From Megaustenia siamemsis (taxonomy: Eukaryota > Mollusca > Gastropoda > Stylommatophora > Ariophantidae), in assembly GCA_032433765.1 (NCBI GenBank), contig JAVIAB010000073.1, positions 69,111,087 to 69,175,086 on the forward strand: DNA of 64,000 bases, written 5' to 3'. The position numbers were made by a program, and so were the translations under genes. Positions 1 to 10,399 of this stretch are shown here, piece after piece (positions within the stretch are counted from its first letter, which is position 1; every line of letters starts with the position of its first letter). Under the pieces are notes generated by a model, which made no database searches, was not told where the DNA came from, and was given only the letters and a program-made list of their open reading frames with translations.

Positions 1-460
1 GTTTTGGTATGCTACCATCTTTCATACAGTGTACGTGGCCAAGCCAGCATAACCTACATTGTTTGAGCAGCATGTAGATGTTCAGGAGGCATGTGCGAGT
101 CATGAGCTCCACGTTTGTCACTTTATCCTTCCAGGCGATATGAAGAATACAGCGCAGACATCGCATATGGAACGCATTTAGCCTTATCTCCTGCTTTGCA
201 TAAGTTGTCCAAGATTCACTGCCATACAGGAGGATACTAATGATTCAGACATTGTAAACAGTAGCCTTCATTTTAATTGCCAGTTTGTTGTTTTGCCAAA
301 CATGCCTAGAAAGATGGGAGAAGGTGGATACTAATGTGGGAGTCAATTTCTATATCTAAAGATTGTCATTGATGGTGGATCCTAGGTAGCTATACTGCTG
401 TACAACATTGAGTTTGTAGTTGTCGATAAATATTGCAGGTGTTGTTTCAACATCCTGACC
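1..460 (-). pseudogene. LINE reverse transcriptase, C-terminal fragment
   Basis: Read on the minus strand, this is the C-terminal thumb and post-RT part of a non-LTR retrotransposon polymerase. It shows the YLGSTIND motif near 365-395, then LLYGSESWTT near 210-240 and a WLGHV-type motif near 30. These motifs are typical of RTE-like LINEs. The frame is broken: a frameshift and stop occur right after the YLGSTIND motif (about 350-356), with further stops near 245 and 300. The fragment runs off the left window edge and abuts the 39-bp minisatellite on the right. It is a dead fragment; the exact clade is uncertain. Confidence 0.8.
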
Positions 461-1211
461 GAGTATAAATAACAGTAAACCGCCAATAATACACAATGTC
501 AATATTACAGCACTAAACCACCAATAATACACAGTGTCAATAACAACAGCAATAAACCACCAATAATACACGGTGTCAATAACAACAGCAATAAACCACC
601 AATAATACACAGTGTCAATAATAACAGCAATAAACCACCAATAATACACGGTGTCAATAACAACAGCAGTAAACCACCAATAATACACTGTGTCAATAAC
701 AACAGCAATAATACACAGTGTCAATAACAACAGCAATAAACCACCAATATACATAGTGTAAATAATAACAGTAATAAACCACCAATAATACACTGTCTTA
801 ATAATAACAGCAGCTATCTATCCATAATACACTGTCTTAATAATAACAGCAGTAAACTGCCAATAACACACGGTGTCAATAACAACAGTAATAAACCACC
901 AATAACACTCGGTGTCAATAATAACAGCAGCTATCTATCCATAATACACTGTCTTAATAATAACAGCAGTAAACTGCCAATAACACACGGTGTCAATAAC
1001 AACAGTAATAAACCACCAATAACACTCGGTGTCAATAATAACAGCAGCTATCTATCCATAATACACTGTCTTAATAATAACAGCAGTTATCTACCCATAA
1101 TACACTGTCTTAATAATAACAGCAGTTATATTTCCATAATACACTGTCTTAATAATAACAGTAGTAAAGCCCAATCATATGCTGTCTCAATAATAACAGC
1201 AGTAAGCTGCA
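461..1211. repeat. 39-bp minisatellite with a 117-bp higher-order unit
   Basis: About 19 units of 39 bp, built around caataacaacagcaataaac and ccaccaataatacac. From about 808 onward, three unit variants recur as a block: the segment ctatctatcc starts at 814, 931 and 1,048, exactly 117 bp apart. Because 39 is a multiple of three, long open frames appear on both strands (for example 356-793 minus). I do not regard these as genes. Confidence 0.9.
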
Positions 1212-1488
1212 AATAGGGTATCCACCTAGAGGACCTGTAATGGTAGTGTCTTCACACACTTTTCGCATGATCAGAACATTTGAAAAAGACATGTACCTTT
1301 GTGGGCTATAAAGAGCACCATCTCACAACAAAATTAATTTTGCGAAGTCAAACAATTAAGGTGAAGAAAGTGATTCTAACATTGTAAGTTTACTAAGTTA
1401 TAATGTCTACATTACTCAATTCTGACATATTTTTTAATGTATGAATATCTTGGATGGCTAAACTTCTCTATTTATACAATGTACATGA
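1212..1488. other. No recognisable gene
   Basis: AT-rich sequence between the 39-bp array and the 3' end of the RTE element. I see no coding signal or repeat in it. Confidence 0.5.
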
Positions 1489-4320
1489 TTCATCATCATC
1501 ATGTGCCATACCAGTTAACATAGGTGATCATGTCCTTCCACAATCTTCTATCTACAGTGCATCGTATCAATTCTGTTGATGTTTGTTTTCAATGCTATGA
1601 CACCAAGCTATCTAGTTTCTTCCCTCTTTGTTGTCCACGATCCCTGTATTTCCTTGTATTTTGCCAGTTGTAACCAAGTATTTCAACTTTCCTCTTCTCA
1701 TGATGTGCACAAAAAATGTTGATTGTTTCTTTCTGATGGTTTTAGGAGCTCCCTTTTTGTATTGGCCTCTTTGAGAATTTCCTCGTTGGTCTTTTTAGCT
1801 CTCCAGGGAACTTTCAACATTATTTTGAGAAATCCCATCTCTGTGGCCTCTAATCGTCTTTTTATTTGTTTGTCTACTGTCCATGATTCACTTCCATAGG
1901 GCACCAATGAACTCTCTTTCTCACTTCTTTTGACATAGACTTGTTGCATAAGATGTTTTTCATTTTCTGAAATGCTATTTTGGCCTGAGCTATTCTGCTT
2001 TTTATTTCTGTGGTGCATTTTCCATATGATGTTATTATTGTGCCCAAGTATTTGAAGCATTGCACTTGTTTCAGATTTGTGCTGTTTATTTTTATGCTGC
2101 ATGATGGTCATGTGACCAATACTTCTGTTTTCTTACTATTCAGACTGAGACTTTTCTTACTGCTTTCTTTTACTATTATGTCTATCATTTCTTTTAGTTC
2201 ATTCTGTCTCTGCTATTAAGACTGTGTCATCCACATAACGCAAATTGTTTATATTGTGCATGTTGACTTTGATTCCTTTTCTGTCTACTATTGATCTCAT
2301 AATATGTTCGCTGTAAAGTGAAAACAAATCCGGTGACAGAACACAGCCTTGTCTGACTCCTTGTTTTATATATTGGAATTGTCTTGTTTGGTTGCTAATT
2401 CGTATAGTTGCTGTTTGTTACCAGTACATGTTTTTTATGATTCACAGATCCTTATCATCAATGTTTAATTTCTCCAGCATATTGATTATTTCCACAAGCT
2501 CTTCTTTGTCAAATGCTTTTGTGTAGTCTGTAAAGCACATATATATAGATCTTTCTTTGCCTCTATAGCTCTTTCTATCAATGTTTTCAGGATATATATT
2601 GCATTATTGGTGCCCTTTCATTCCACAAATCCACATCGTTCCTCACTTATTTCTGGTTTTATTTTCTTCCTTACATGTCTCATGATGATTCTTAGTAATA
2701 TTTTGTTCATATGGCTCATTTGACTAATAGTGCGATGGTCTTTGCAATCAGTGGCGCCTGACTTCTTTGGTACGACTACAAAGATAGATTTGAGTAGATT
2801 TTCAAGTATGTGTCAAATGTTATATATGTCATTGAGTAGTTTTATAATGGCTTGTACTCTCAGCTTTCCTAATGCATCTATCTCATTGATTTTTGTCAGG
2901 ACCTGGAGCTTTGCCTCTTTTCATGTGTTGAATCGCTTCCTCCACTTCACTCTGCATAATTGATGGTCCAGTGTTTTTGTTTGAATTGTTTAGCTCTAGT
3001 CTTTCATCATCATAGAGTTGACTGATATATTCTGTCCATCTTTCCATTATCTTCTCCTGTCCCATTATTATATTTCCTTCCTTTGATTTCACACATCCTG
3101 AAACTTTGACTTTTTTTCTTTCTGTTAATTCAATTAACTGATTGTGCTTAAATTGTATGTCTTTCTTTTGTTGTTTTTTCATTTTTTCTCATTTCTGCTT
3201 TAACCATCCTTCCTTTGCTTCACTGCATTTGTTTTGGATCTCTTTATGCAATATTTTGTATGTCCGTTTTTCTTTCTTATGTTTTCATCTTTCGTCCATT
3301 AGTTCTAATATTTCTTCTGTCATCCATTTCTGTTAGTTGATTCTTTTAATTACTGGTATTACTTCTTTTAATGTTTGTTGAATCGATTGTTTGAGCATTT
3401 CCCACTGCTCCTCGATGTCCTGTATTTTCTCAATAGCATTATATCTATTTTGTACTATGGTACTATACATATCATTCATCTGTCCATCTACTCTAAGCAT
3501 GTCTAGTTCTAATTTCATATTTCTTTGGGATTTCTGTCTTCCAAAGTTTTGCTCTCATCTTTCCAACTACTGGTACATGGCCACTATTACAATCCCTCCC
3601 AAAGGCCTGGTTTTAACAGATGTTAGCCCATTCCTGAATCTCCCCTGTACCTGTATAAAATCAATTTGATTGTGTACTTTGTTGTCTGGGCTTTGCCATG
3701 TCCATAGTCATCTAGGGTTTGCTTGAACCCGGTGTTACCTATAATCATTTCATGTGTCTTTGCCCAATCTATCAATTTATCCCCTCTGTCATTCATCTCT
3801 CCAAGGTCATATCCTCCAGTCATATTTTGCACTTTAGCTGTCCCTACCTTTGCATTGAAATCCCCTAATATAATAGTTATTTCTTAGGATTTAAACTGTT
3901 TCATGACCATCTCAAGCTCATTATAAAAGGTGTCAATGTCTTCTTCTTCGCTGTTACTTGTTGGTGCATAAGCTTGAGTTATGCTGATATCCATTAGTCT
4001 ACCTCTCAATTTATGATTTCTGAATTCTATCTGATACTGACCCAAATCCTTTCACTGTTTTGCTTCTTTCTCTATCCAACATGATGCCCACTCTTCTTTT
4101 GTGTGTATTTCCCCCAGAGTAAATTACATTTCCACTGTCACGTTTTAATAACCCTGCTCCTGTCCATCTCATCTTTTATAATTCCAAGACATTCAATTTC
4201 ATTCTCTTCATTTCTTGGCTGATGTATTCTAGCTTGCTAACCTGGAATGCTGTTCTAGTCTTTCAAGTTCCTACTGCTAGTGTCTCAATCTTAGTTACCT
4301 TGCTATACTGTATCTTGATG
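1489..4320 (-). pseudogene. RTE-type LINE polyprotein (endonuclease + RT), decayed
   Basis: Almost the whole coding part of an RTE-clade non-LTR retrotransposon, minus strand. In order: an APE-type endonuclease from about 4,310 (MRWTGAGLLKR near 4,150; the GDFNAKVGTAKVQN motif near 3,860-3,820; DLGEMNDRGDKLIDWAKTH near 3,800-3,740), a linker, and RT from about 3,180 (WTEYISQLYDDE, KAPGPD). The RT active site is YVDD near 2,240 in place of the usual YADD. Then come the post-RT GSESWTVDKQ and LKVPWRAKKTNEEI motifs. The 3' end is a short catcatcatcat tail (ATG repeats on the coding strand), as is usual for RTE. Many stops and frameshifts break it. I call its family RTE-B1; other copies lie at 38.1, 39.9 and 62 kb. 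Confidence 0.85.
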
Positions 4321-4790
4321 ACGATCGGGTGTCACCTTTAGCACATGAATCCTATCGGACAAGGTGGCTGTGGAGTGCCCATTAATGTCATTCGCTGTAG
4401 ATATTAAATTGTATTTTGACATAATTTATTTGACAATATGAAAAGGTAGTTTGCCATTCCTTTCCTTCTTGGCTGTGACTGAACAAGTCAAAGATCACAG
4501 CCATTGTCTCTACAAATGAGATTCTCTGCCTGCCATCACGGAGTGGGGACCATAACCAACACTACTTGTCAACTGCTCCCACAAAACCATCCACCACCTG
4601 CTCTAGTGGTTTCATGTAACCCTAATAATGGGGCTAAATGGGAGCCCCACCTTGCCCAAGGGTGTCCTGAAGACTAGCGGAGGAAAGGAGACATCTTACT
4701 CCTCCTTTGGAAGGGCAGAACTCTACCCCACTAACCCTTCATGGTTATTAGCCATTAAAGCTTGGCAATCACAATTATATTGTACTTAAA
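4321..4790 (-). mobile_element. Probable 5' leader of the RTE element
   Basis: This stretch continues upstream of the endonuclease on the same strand without a visible boundary and has no open frame. With it the element would span about 3.3 kb, close to the usual full length of RTE LINEs. The 5' boundary is not proven because I found no flanking duplication. Confidence 0.45.
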
Positions 4791-5049
4791 ACTTAGGGGC
4801 CTGAAAAAAGGGTATGACAAGGAAAAATATTGAAGCAAATGAAACAGAGGAAAACATTGTGAATGCTGGGATAAAAGGGACAAAATGATTGAGCAAATTT
4901 GTTACTGTTCATGTATAAAGGATCATCATCAAAGTAATTAGAGACTGTCCAGTATTGTTTGGACAATGTCCATTAGCACTTGGACCTGTCTGAGTGTCCA
5001 TTAGTATTCACATCCCCTTCATCATCACACAGAAGGATTTTGTCAGAGT
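4791..5049. other. No recognisable gene
   Basis: Spacer upstream of the SINE. No coding similarity or repeat seen. Confidence 0.45.
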
Positions 5050-5326
5050 ACATGAACTCTCTGGGAGCCACGATAGCTCAGTGGTTAGTGAACTGTACTA
5101 TAAAGGACAAGAGGTCGGGTTCGATCCTGACCAACAGCTTCCGGGTTCACCCAGCCTTAAATGGGTACCAGATTTTTTTCTGGAAAAGTAAAGCAACACG
5201 GGTGTAATACCGACCACATTACCCCAAAAATCATGTGCCGAAGGTCTATAAAAATGATGGTCACTATCTCCATATTCCATATATGCCACTTGGCGTGACG
5301 AGGCTCTTTACTTACATGAACTCTCT
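5050..5326 (+). mobile_element. tRNA-derived SINE (family A), full length with TSD
   Basis: The body is 5,063-5,313 (251 bp). It begins with a tRNA-like head: A box tagctcagtgg, B box ggttcgatcc, and ends that pair as an acceptor stem. A non-tRNA body follows (taccccaaaaatcatgtgc) and the 3' end is cttggcgtgacg...ctttacttt. A perfect 13-bp target duplication, acatgaactctct, flanks it at 5,050-5,062 and 5,314-5,326. Internal A and B boxes imply RNA polymerase III transcription; mobilisation by a LINE is inferred. Confidence 0.93.
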
Positions 5327-6345
5327 AAAGATCAATATGATTTGGCATCCACTCTCTTCTATTTTAGATCAATATGTCTGGGCATTCACTCTCACCTATT
5401 TTGAGATCAATAGGACTTGGAATTTATTCTCACCTATTTTTAGATCAATATGACTAGGCATTCACTCTCACATATTTTAGATCAATAGGACTAGGCATTT
5501 ACTCTCACCTATTTTGAGATCAATATGACTAGGCATTTACTCTCACCTATTTTGAGATCAATAGGACTAGGCATTTACTCTCACCTATTTTGAGATCAAT
5601 AGGACTAGGCATTTACTCTCACCTATTTTGAGATCAATATGACTAGGCATTCACCCTCACCTATTTTGAGTTCAATATGACTAGGCATTTATTTTCACCT
5701 ATTTTAGATCAATATGTCTAGGCATTTACTCTCACCTATTTTAGATCAATATGTCTAGGCATTTACTCTCACCTATTTTAGATCAATATGTCTAGGCATT
5801 TACTCTCACCTATTTTGAGATCAATATGACTAGGCATTTACTCTCACCTATTTTGAGATCAATATGACTAGGCATTTAGTCTCACCTATTTTGAGATCAA
5901 TATGACTAGGCATTTACTCTCACCTATTTTGAGATCAATATGTCTAGGCATTTACTCTCACCTATTTTGAGATCAATAGGACCAGGCATTTACTCTCACC
6001 TATTTTGAGATCAATATGTCTAGGCATTTACTCTCACCTATTTTAGATCAATATGTCTAGGCATTTACTCTCACTATTTTGAGATCAATATGTCTAGGCA
6101 TTTACTCTCACCTATTTTGAGATCAATATGACTAGGCATTTACTCTCACCTATTTTGAGATCAATATGTCTAGGCATTTACTCTCACCTATTTTGAGATC
6201 AATAGGACTAGGCATTTACTCTCACCTATTTTGAGATCAATATGTCTAGGCATTTACTCTCACCTATTTTGAGATCAGTATGTATAGGCTTTCACCCTCA
6301 CCTATTTTGAGATCAATAGGATTAGGCATTCACTCTCTCCTGTTT
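5327..6345. repeat. 38-bp minisatellite
   Basis: About 26 copies of a 38-bp unit containing gatcaatatgactaggcatt and tactctcacctattttga; several units are 36 bp because they lack one GA. The array begins directly at the SINE target duplication, so the SINE inserted at its left edge. It lies upstream of the first P4HA exon seen here. Confidence 0.92.
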
Positions 6346-6578
6346 TGAGATAAATGGTTATTGAATATAACAATGAACAAACCAGAAATGTGGTTTGAAC
6401 TGGGCACTATTTTGAATGAGAGGTGAATATGAAAAGCTCAACTATATAGTGATCCCCCATGGTAAAATAAAATATGCGAACTGCTACATGGTTACAAGAC
6501 AAATAATTGATGAAGGGTATTTTTCATCAAAAGAGCTGAAGTGAGGCACTTTGATGATTTTACCCTGTTGTATTTCAG

Positions 6579-6641
6579 AGAAGAAAAAAAAGTGCATATG
6601 AAGAGGAGTTTGGCAATCGAATTGCCACATATTTAAATTAT
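6579..6641 (+). CDS. Prolyl 4-hydroxylase alpha, NRIAT exon, version 1
   Basis: A 21-codon exon flanked by a strong acceptor (taccctgttgtatttcag, ending 6,578) and a consensus donor (gtaagt at 6,642). It begins RRKKSAYEEEF and ends GNRIATYLNY. In collagen prolyl 4-hydroxylase alpha subunits, a stretch matching NRIAT-W/F-L-x-Y follows the iron-binding HxD segment and precedes MSDVxAGGATVFP. Both ends are phase 0, so it joins in frame to the exon at 14,886. The enzyme hydroxylates proline in procollagen in the ER lumen using Fe(II), 2-oxoglutarate and ascorbate. A second version of this exon lies 3.3 kb downstream. The exons encoding the N-terminal part and the HxD motif are not seen and should lie to the left of the window. 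The exon could instead be a relic of a partial duplication. Confidence 0.8.
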
Positions 6642-7360
6642 GTAAGTCAGTAAATTACTGATTTGCCTGCCTACTTGCCATGCTAGATTGTTTAGCGTTT
6701 GTGCAGTCAGAAGAAATAACTAATACACTTACATTGGTGAAATCTTTCAGGTCTTTACATTTTGTTTTAGTGAAACGATAAATAAAAACAATCAATAAAA
6801 TAAAATAAATTTAAAAAAAACTATTTAAAAAATTAAAATTATTTTGTTTCAAAATTAGATCCATAGTCTTTAAGAATTCAAATTAATTATTTTAGAGTTT
6901 TATGTATTTAGTTTACGTGAAGCAAGGTTTAATGCATATATTAATTGTTATTAATTAAAACAAAGAGAAACTTAAATCTTCTGGCTGCATATAAAATATT
7001 CATTCAAATGGCATGAAACTTTGATTGCCACAAGGTATCTGTGCTGTGGCACTTGTGACGTGTTAGTATGATGGTTACAAGCATTCTAGTAGATATAATG
7101 TGTAATGTAAGCAGAGGGTGTTAGGGTTTAATGTAATTATTTGATCTGAATAAGGGAGATAATTTCTAAAATTTAAAAAATGAGATAATTTGTTCTCATA
7201 GTACCGTGTAGGTGGTGATGTTTTTAATTGCATTTTAGTAACTATTCTTCATTAAAAAAATGATGCAGGTTTTATATAATACTGCTTCATGTGGGGTAAT
7301 AGGTTGAGGTGGTATAAGATGAAAGAGATGAAAGTCTCTGAAAGTGAAGTCAAGGGAAAT

Positions 7361-7424
<64 letters not shown>

Positions 7425-7815
7425 TGTATATATATATTAGTGAAACAAGTAGAAAGCAATACAAATCAGTCTTCCTCATGTTACTCACAATCAGCATAAG
7501 ATAGGAACAATCAGTGTACATATTTTGCATGGCTGTTGGAAAGTACAGCTGAACAGATGTGGGAATGTTCTGATTACAGAAAATGCTGCCTCTATAAACC
7601 AACAAGCAATCATGTTATTCTTGAGAGGAGGAGGCAGCTACTAAGAGAGCACTGATTCAAAGAAAAAAAATCCAATCTTTTGTGGCGCTATTCGAAGCAG
7701 AAATCTTCTTTGTCCATGAACCGACGTTTTCTGTAGACAACTCAGCCATTCCTTTTGTGCGGTGGATTATCTGTCAGGTCTGTATGGTTCTACTGACATG
7801 AAATTTTGGCTGAGT
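6642..7815 (+). other. P4HA intron, AT-rich
   Basis: Intron between the two NRIAT exons. It contains AT-rich sequence around 6,770-6,980 and a C20-A34 homopolymer pair at 7,365-7,418. No exon or transposon coding was found before 7,816. Confidence 0.6.
7365..7418. repeat. C20/A34 homopolymer pair
   Basis: A run of 20 C (7,365-7,384) is followed directly by 34 A (7,385-7,418). The exact lengths may be unreliable because of sequencing. Apparent frames across it are artefacts. Confidence 0.85.
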
Positions 7816-8601
7816 TTTGTCCCCTGATGATACAGTCTTAATCGCTAAGAGTATAGTGAAAATGAGTTACAAGAAATGTTGGACATTATAGTGAAGGAAA
7901 GCAAAAAATAAAGGACTCATCCTTAATAGCAAAAATACAGAAGTAATGGTAACAACAAAGAAAAAGACATCACCTCAGTGCAAAATAAAGACAAGTGGAA
8001 CAAGATTAAAACAGGTAAATGAATTTAAATATTTGGGAACGTTGTTAACCTCAGACGGAAGATGTACAAAAGAGGTGAGATGCAGAATGGCTCAGGCAAA
8101 AGCAGCTTTCCAAAAAATGAGGAAGATACTATACAATCCATTTTTTACAATAGAAACAAGAAAAAGAGTCCTCAAATGTTACATATGGATACGAATCATG
8201 GACAATAGGACAACAGACAAGAAAATCAATGGAGTCTGTAGAAATGTGATTTTACAGAAGAATGTTGAGAGTACCATGGACAACTAAGAAGAGTAATGAA
8301 AAAGTTCTGAGGGAGGTCAAAGCAAAAAGAGAGCTAATTTCCAATGTTAGGAAGAGACAGTCATTATTTTTTGGTCATGTAATGATAAGAGAACAACTTG
8401 AATATATTGTAACAACTGGAAAAATTGAGGGACGAAGAAATAGAGGGAAGCAAAGAGAAAAAATAACAGACAGCTTAAGAGAATGGCTTGGCAGAAGGTC
8501 AACAACAGAAATGATAAATAGCTGCCTAGATCGAAAATTGTGGAGAGACCTGATCACCTACGCCAGTAGGCACGGTACTTGATGATGATTTGTCCCCTGA
8601 T
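7816..8601 (+). pseudogene. RTE LINE (subfamily B2), 5'-truncated, with TSD
   Basis: The element is 7,829-8,588. It starts inside the RT palm at DDTVLIAKS and continues through VNEFKYLGTLLTSDGRCTK (about 8,017-8,075), LKCYIW, RVPWTTKKSNEKVLREVKAK and LEYIVTTGKIEGRR to YASRHGT and a stop, ending in a gatgatgat tail. The frame is broken near 7,855 and 8,190-8,260. Identical 13-bp duplications tttgtcccctgat lie at 7,816-7,828 and 8,589-8,601, proving a target-primed, 5'-truncated insertion in this P4HA intron. Confidence 0.9.
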
Positions 8602-9899
8602 ACAAGGTTGTACATGTACATGTTCTAGACATGTTCTTGGTCCATAACCAATAACCAATCTTGGTGACATTTTACGGTGCGCTAACACGTTCCCAGTCAC
8701 TTTTCTCTGAAAGTGATCAGCGACTCATATCTGTCTTCTTGAGTTAAGATTAGTGAGCAAGAACTGGTGACGATCCTATTCCACCTCCAGCGGTGTCCAC
8801 AGAGTCAGATTAACCACTTTGGCTAAGCAATTAGGGATAGAAAAAAAACAAAACAAGAAAATACTTATAAGCGTCATGCTAAAGTCAGATGTATGGGACC
8901 AGAAGGCACATATTGTCGCAGTTTGCTATAAACAATATGCTTCTACACCATTTAAAGACTGACAATAAAGTCGTGTAGCCGTCGAGCAAGGAAAGATTTC
9001 AAAGGCCTGTCTATAATTTTAGTCCCATAGACTTAAGAGCCATCTCATTAGTGTTAGTTTCTACACACTGAGTTTACAACCCTATACTCACCGAGATATT
9101 AAAAACCCTGTATTCACCGAGATGTTAACATATTTAGCGCATTTGTTATCTATCGCCTCTTTCCATTCGTTATCATATTCAATTATTATTATTTGTTTTT
9201 TATATTAGAACCATATCAGCGAGATAATAACACCGTTTGCTCATTGCTGATTTAGATTACAAGTTTAAGGTGTTTCCAAGGATGTGGTCACTATGAATGG
9301 TCACAACTACTTGGAGTTAGACAGTCGAGAACTTCATGCTAGATTGGATCCAAAGATGGGTGGATATTCTAAGAGAATACTATACGTTGCTCACTCAAAA
9401 GAGATAATATCCTGATAGCAGATGTGCTAGCCTGAGTGTGTCTGCCTTGTAATGAATCCACGACTACTACATCATTAGCCAGTGTGTAGCTGCAGAATTA
9501 GTCACCTGCTTTGTACGAGTACATATTTTAATTTAGTCTCTGAAAAAGTCATGCGTACACCACCGTATTATATTTAGAATTACACAACGGAATTCTGTCC
9601 CTGAAATACTAGATAAACACCAAGAAAAATAAATATATATTAATATAATATTTTAGTATTAAAACGTGAACTTTTAAGTTAAGTTTGATAGTTAAACATT
9701 AACAGAAAGCACGTCACAGGTTGTCCAGTGCTGTTTACTTACTATTATTCTGGACTGTTTACTCACTATTTATCTAGTTCTTTCTCTACACACAATTTAT
9801 TCTTCACTATTTGCTCACATTTTGTCCTGACTGTTCACAAGTGTGCACGCTTATACTAACTCATCATGCATGTCTGAATATTGCTTGCGGATCCTGAAG
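8602..9899 (+). other. P4HA intron, no recognised element
   Basis: Moderately AT-rich sequence between the RTE insertion and the second NRIAT exon. Good polypyrimidine-AG sites occur (for example ending at about 9,207), but I could not match the adjoining reading frames to P4HA or to any family. Confidence 0.5.
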
Positions 9900-9965
9900 G
9901 AAGCAGAAGTAGAAGTTTTTATGAAATTTGGAGTCAGAAACAGAATAGCTACCTTTTTGAACTAC
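9900..9965 (+). CDS. Prolyl 4-hydroxylase alpha, NRIAT exon, version 2
   Basis: The open frame ends FGVRNRIATFLNY immediately before a consensus donor gtaagt at 9,966. The match to P4HA (NRIAT then aromatic-L-x-Y before MSDV) is as clear as for version 1, and spacing across the FGVRNR region fits the family without a gap. If the acceptor is the AG at 9,898-9,899, the exon has 22 codons and is phase 0/0 like version 1. That acceptor has a weak pyrimidine tract, so the 5' boundary is uncertain; the frame stays open upstream to about 9,840. The residues before FGVRNR (EAEVEVFMK) differ completely from version 1. This suggests alternative, probably mutually exclusive, exons. Confidence 0.75.
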
Positions 9966-10399
9966 GTAAGTTTATTTATTTCATTAATTATAATTATACT
10001 CTTTATTTATTTTTTTTTTAATTGTACAGAATTAATTAATTTTGGTATCAACTTTGACAACATTAACCATAATTCTATGCTATAAAGATTTGAATATGTT
10101 ATTGTTTTTTTAAAAATCTGTAATAAACATTGCTTTGTGTTTTTTATTTGACTTTTTAAATTTGTAAATATCTTTTGATTATTAAAAACTGTCTAAGAAT
10201 ATTTGGCACATCATGGCTTTCATGAATAATATAAATAAATAAGAATTTGCATTGTGTTTAGTGGCACATAGAAATCTTAGAATGGTATGTGCATATCTGA
10301 AGTGTTTATTTTTTGTACTGTTTTCCATTTGTTTGTATCATATACAATTTTATGTTTATTTTCTCATAATTTAATACCTCATTATGCAAACTGTGAGTT
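9966..10399 (+). other. P4HA intron, very AT-rich
   Basis: AT-rich intronic DNA between exon version 2 and the LINE insertion. No further feature seen. Confidence 0.5.

Noticed and set aside
461..1211. CRISPR-like array
   Set aside because: Units are contiguous without distinct spacers, and the sequence is eukaryotic.
5063..5142. A functional tRNA gene
   Set aside because: Has A and B boxes and a pairing acceptor stem, but the same head with a common body recurs in many copies with target duplications, so it is a SINE.
9260..9340. A GCGHYEW reading similar to the GGHY segment of P4HA upstream of the HxD motif
   Set aside because: Only four or five residues match, the expected HxD does not follow, and the frame stops soon after.
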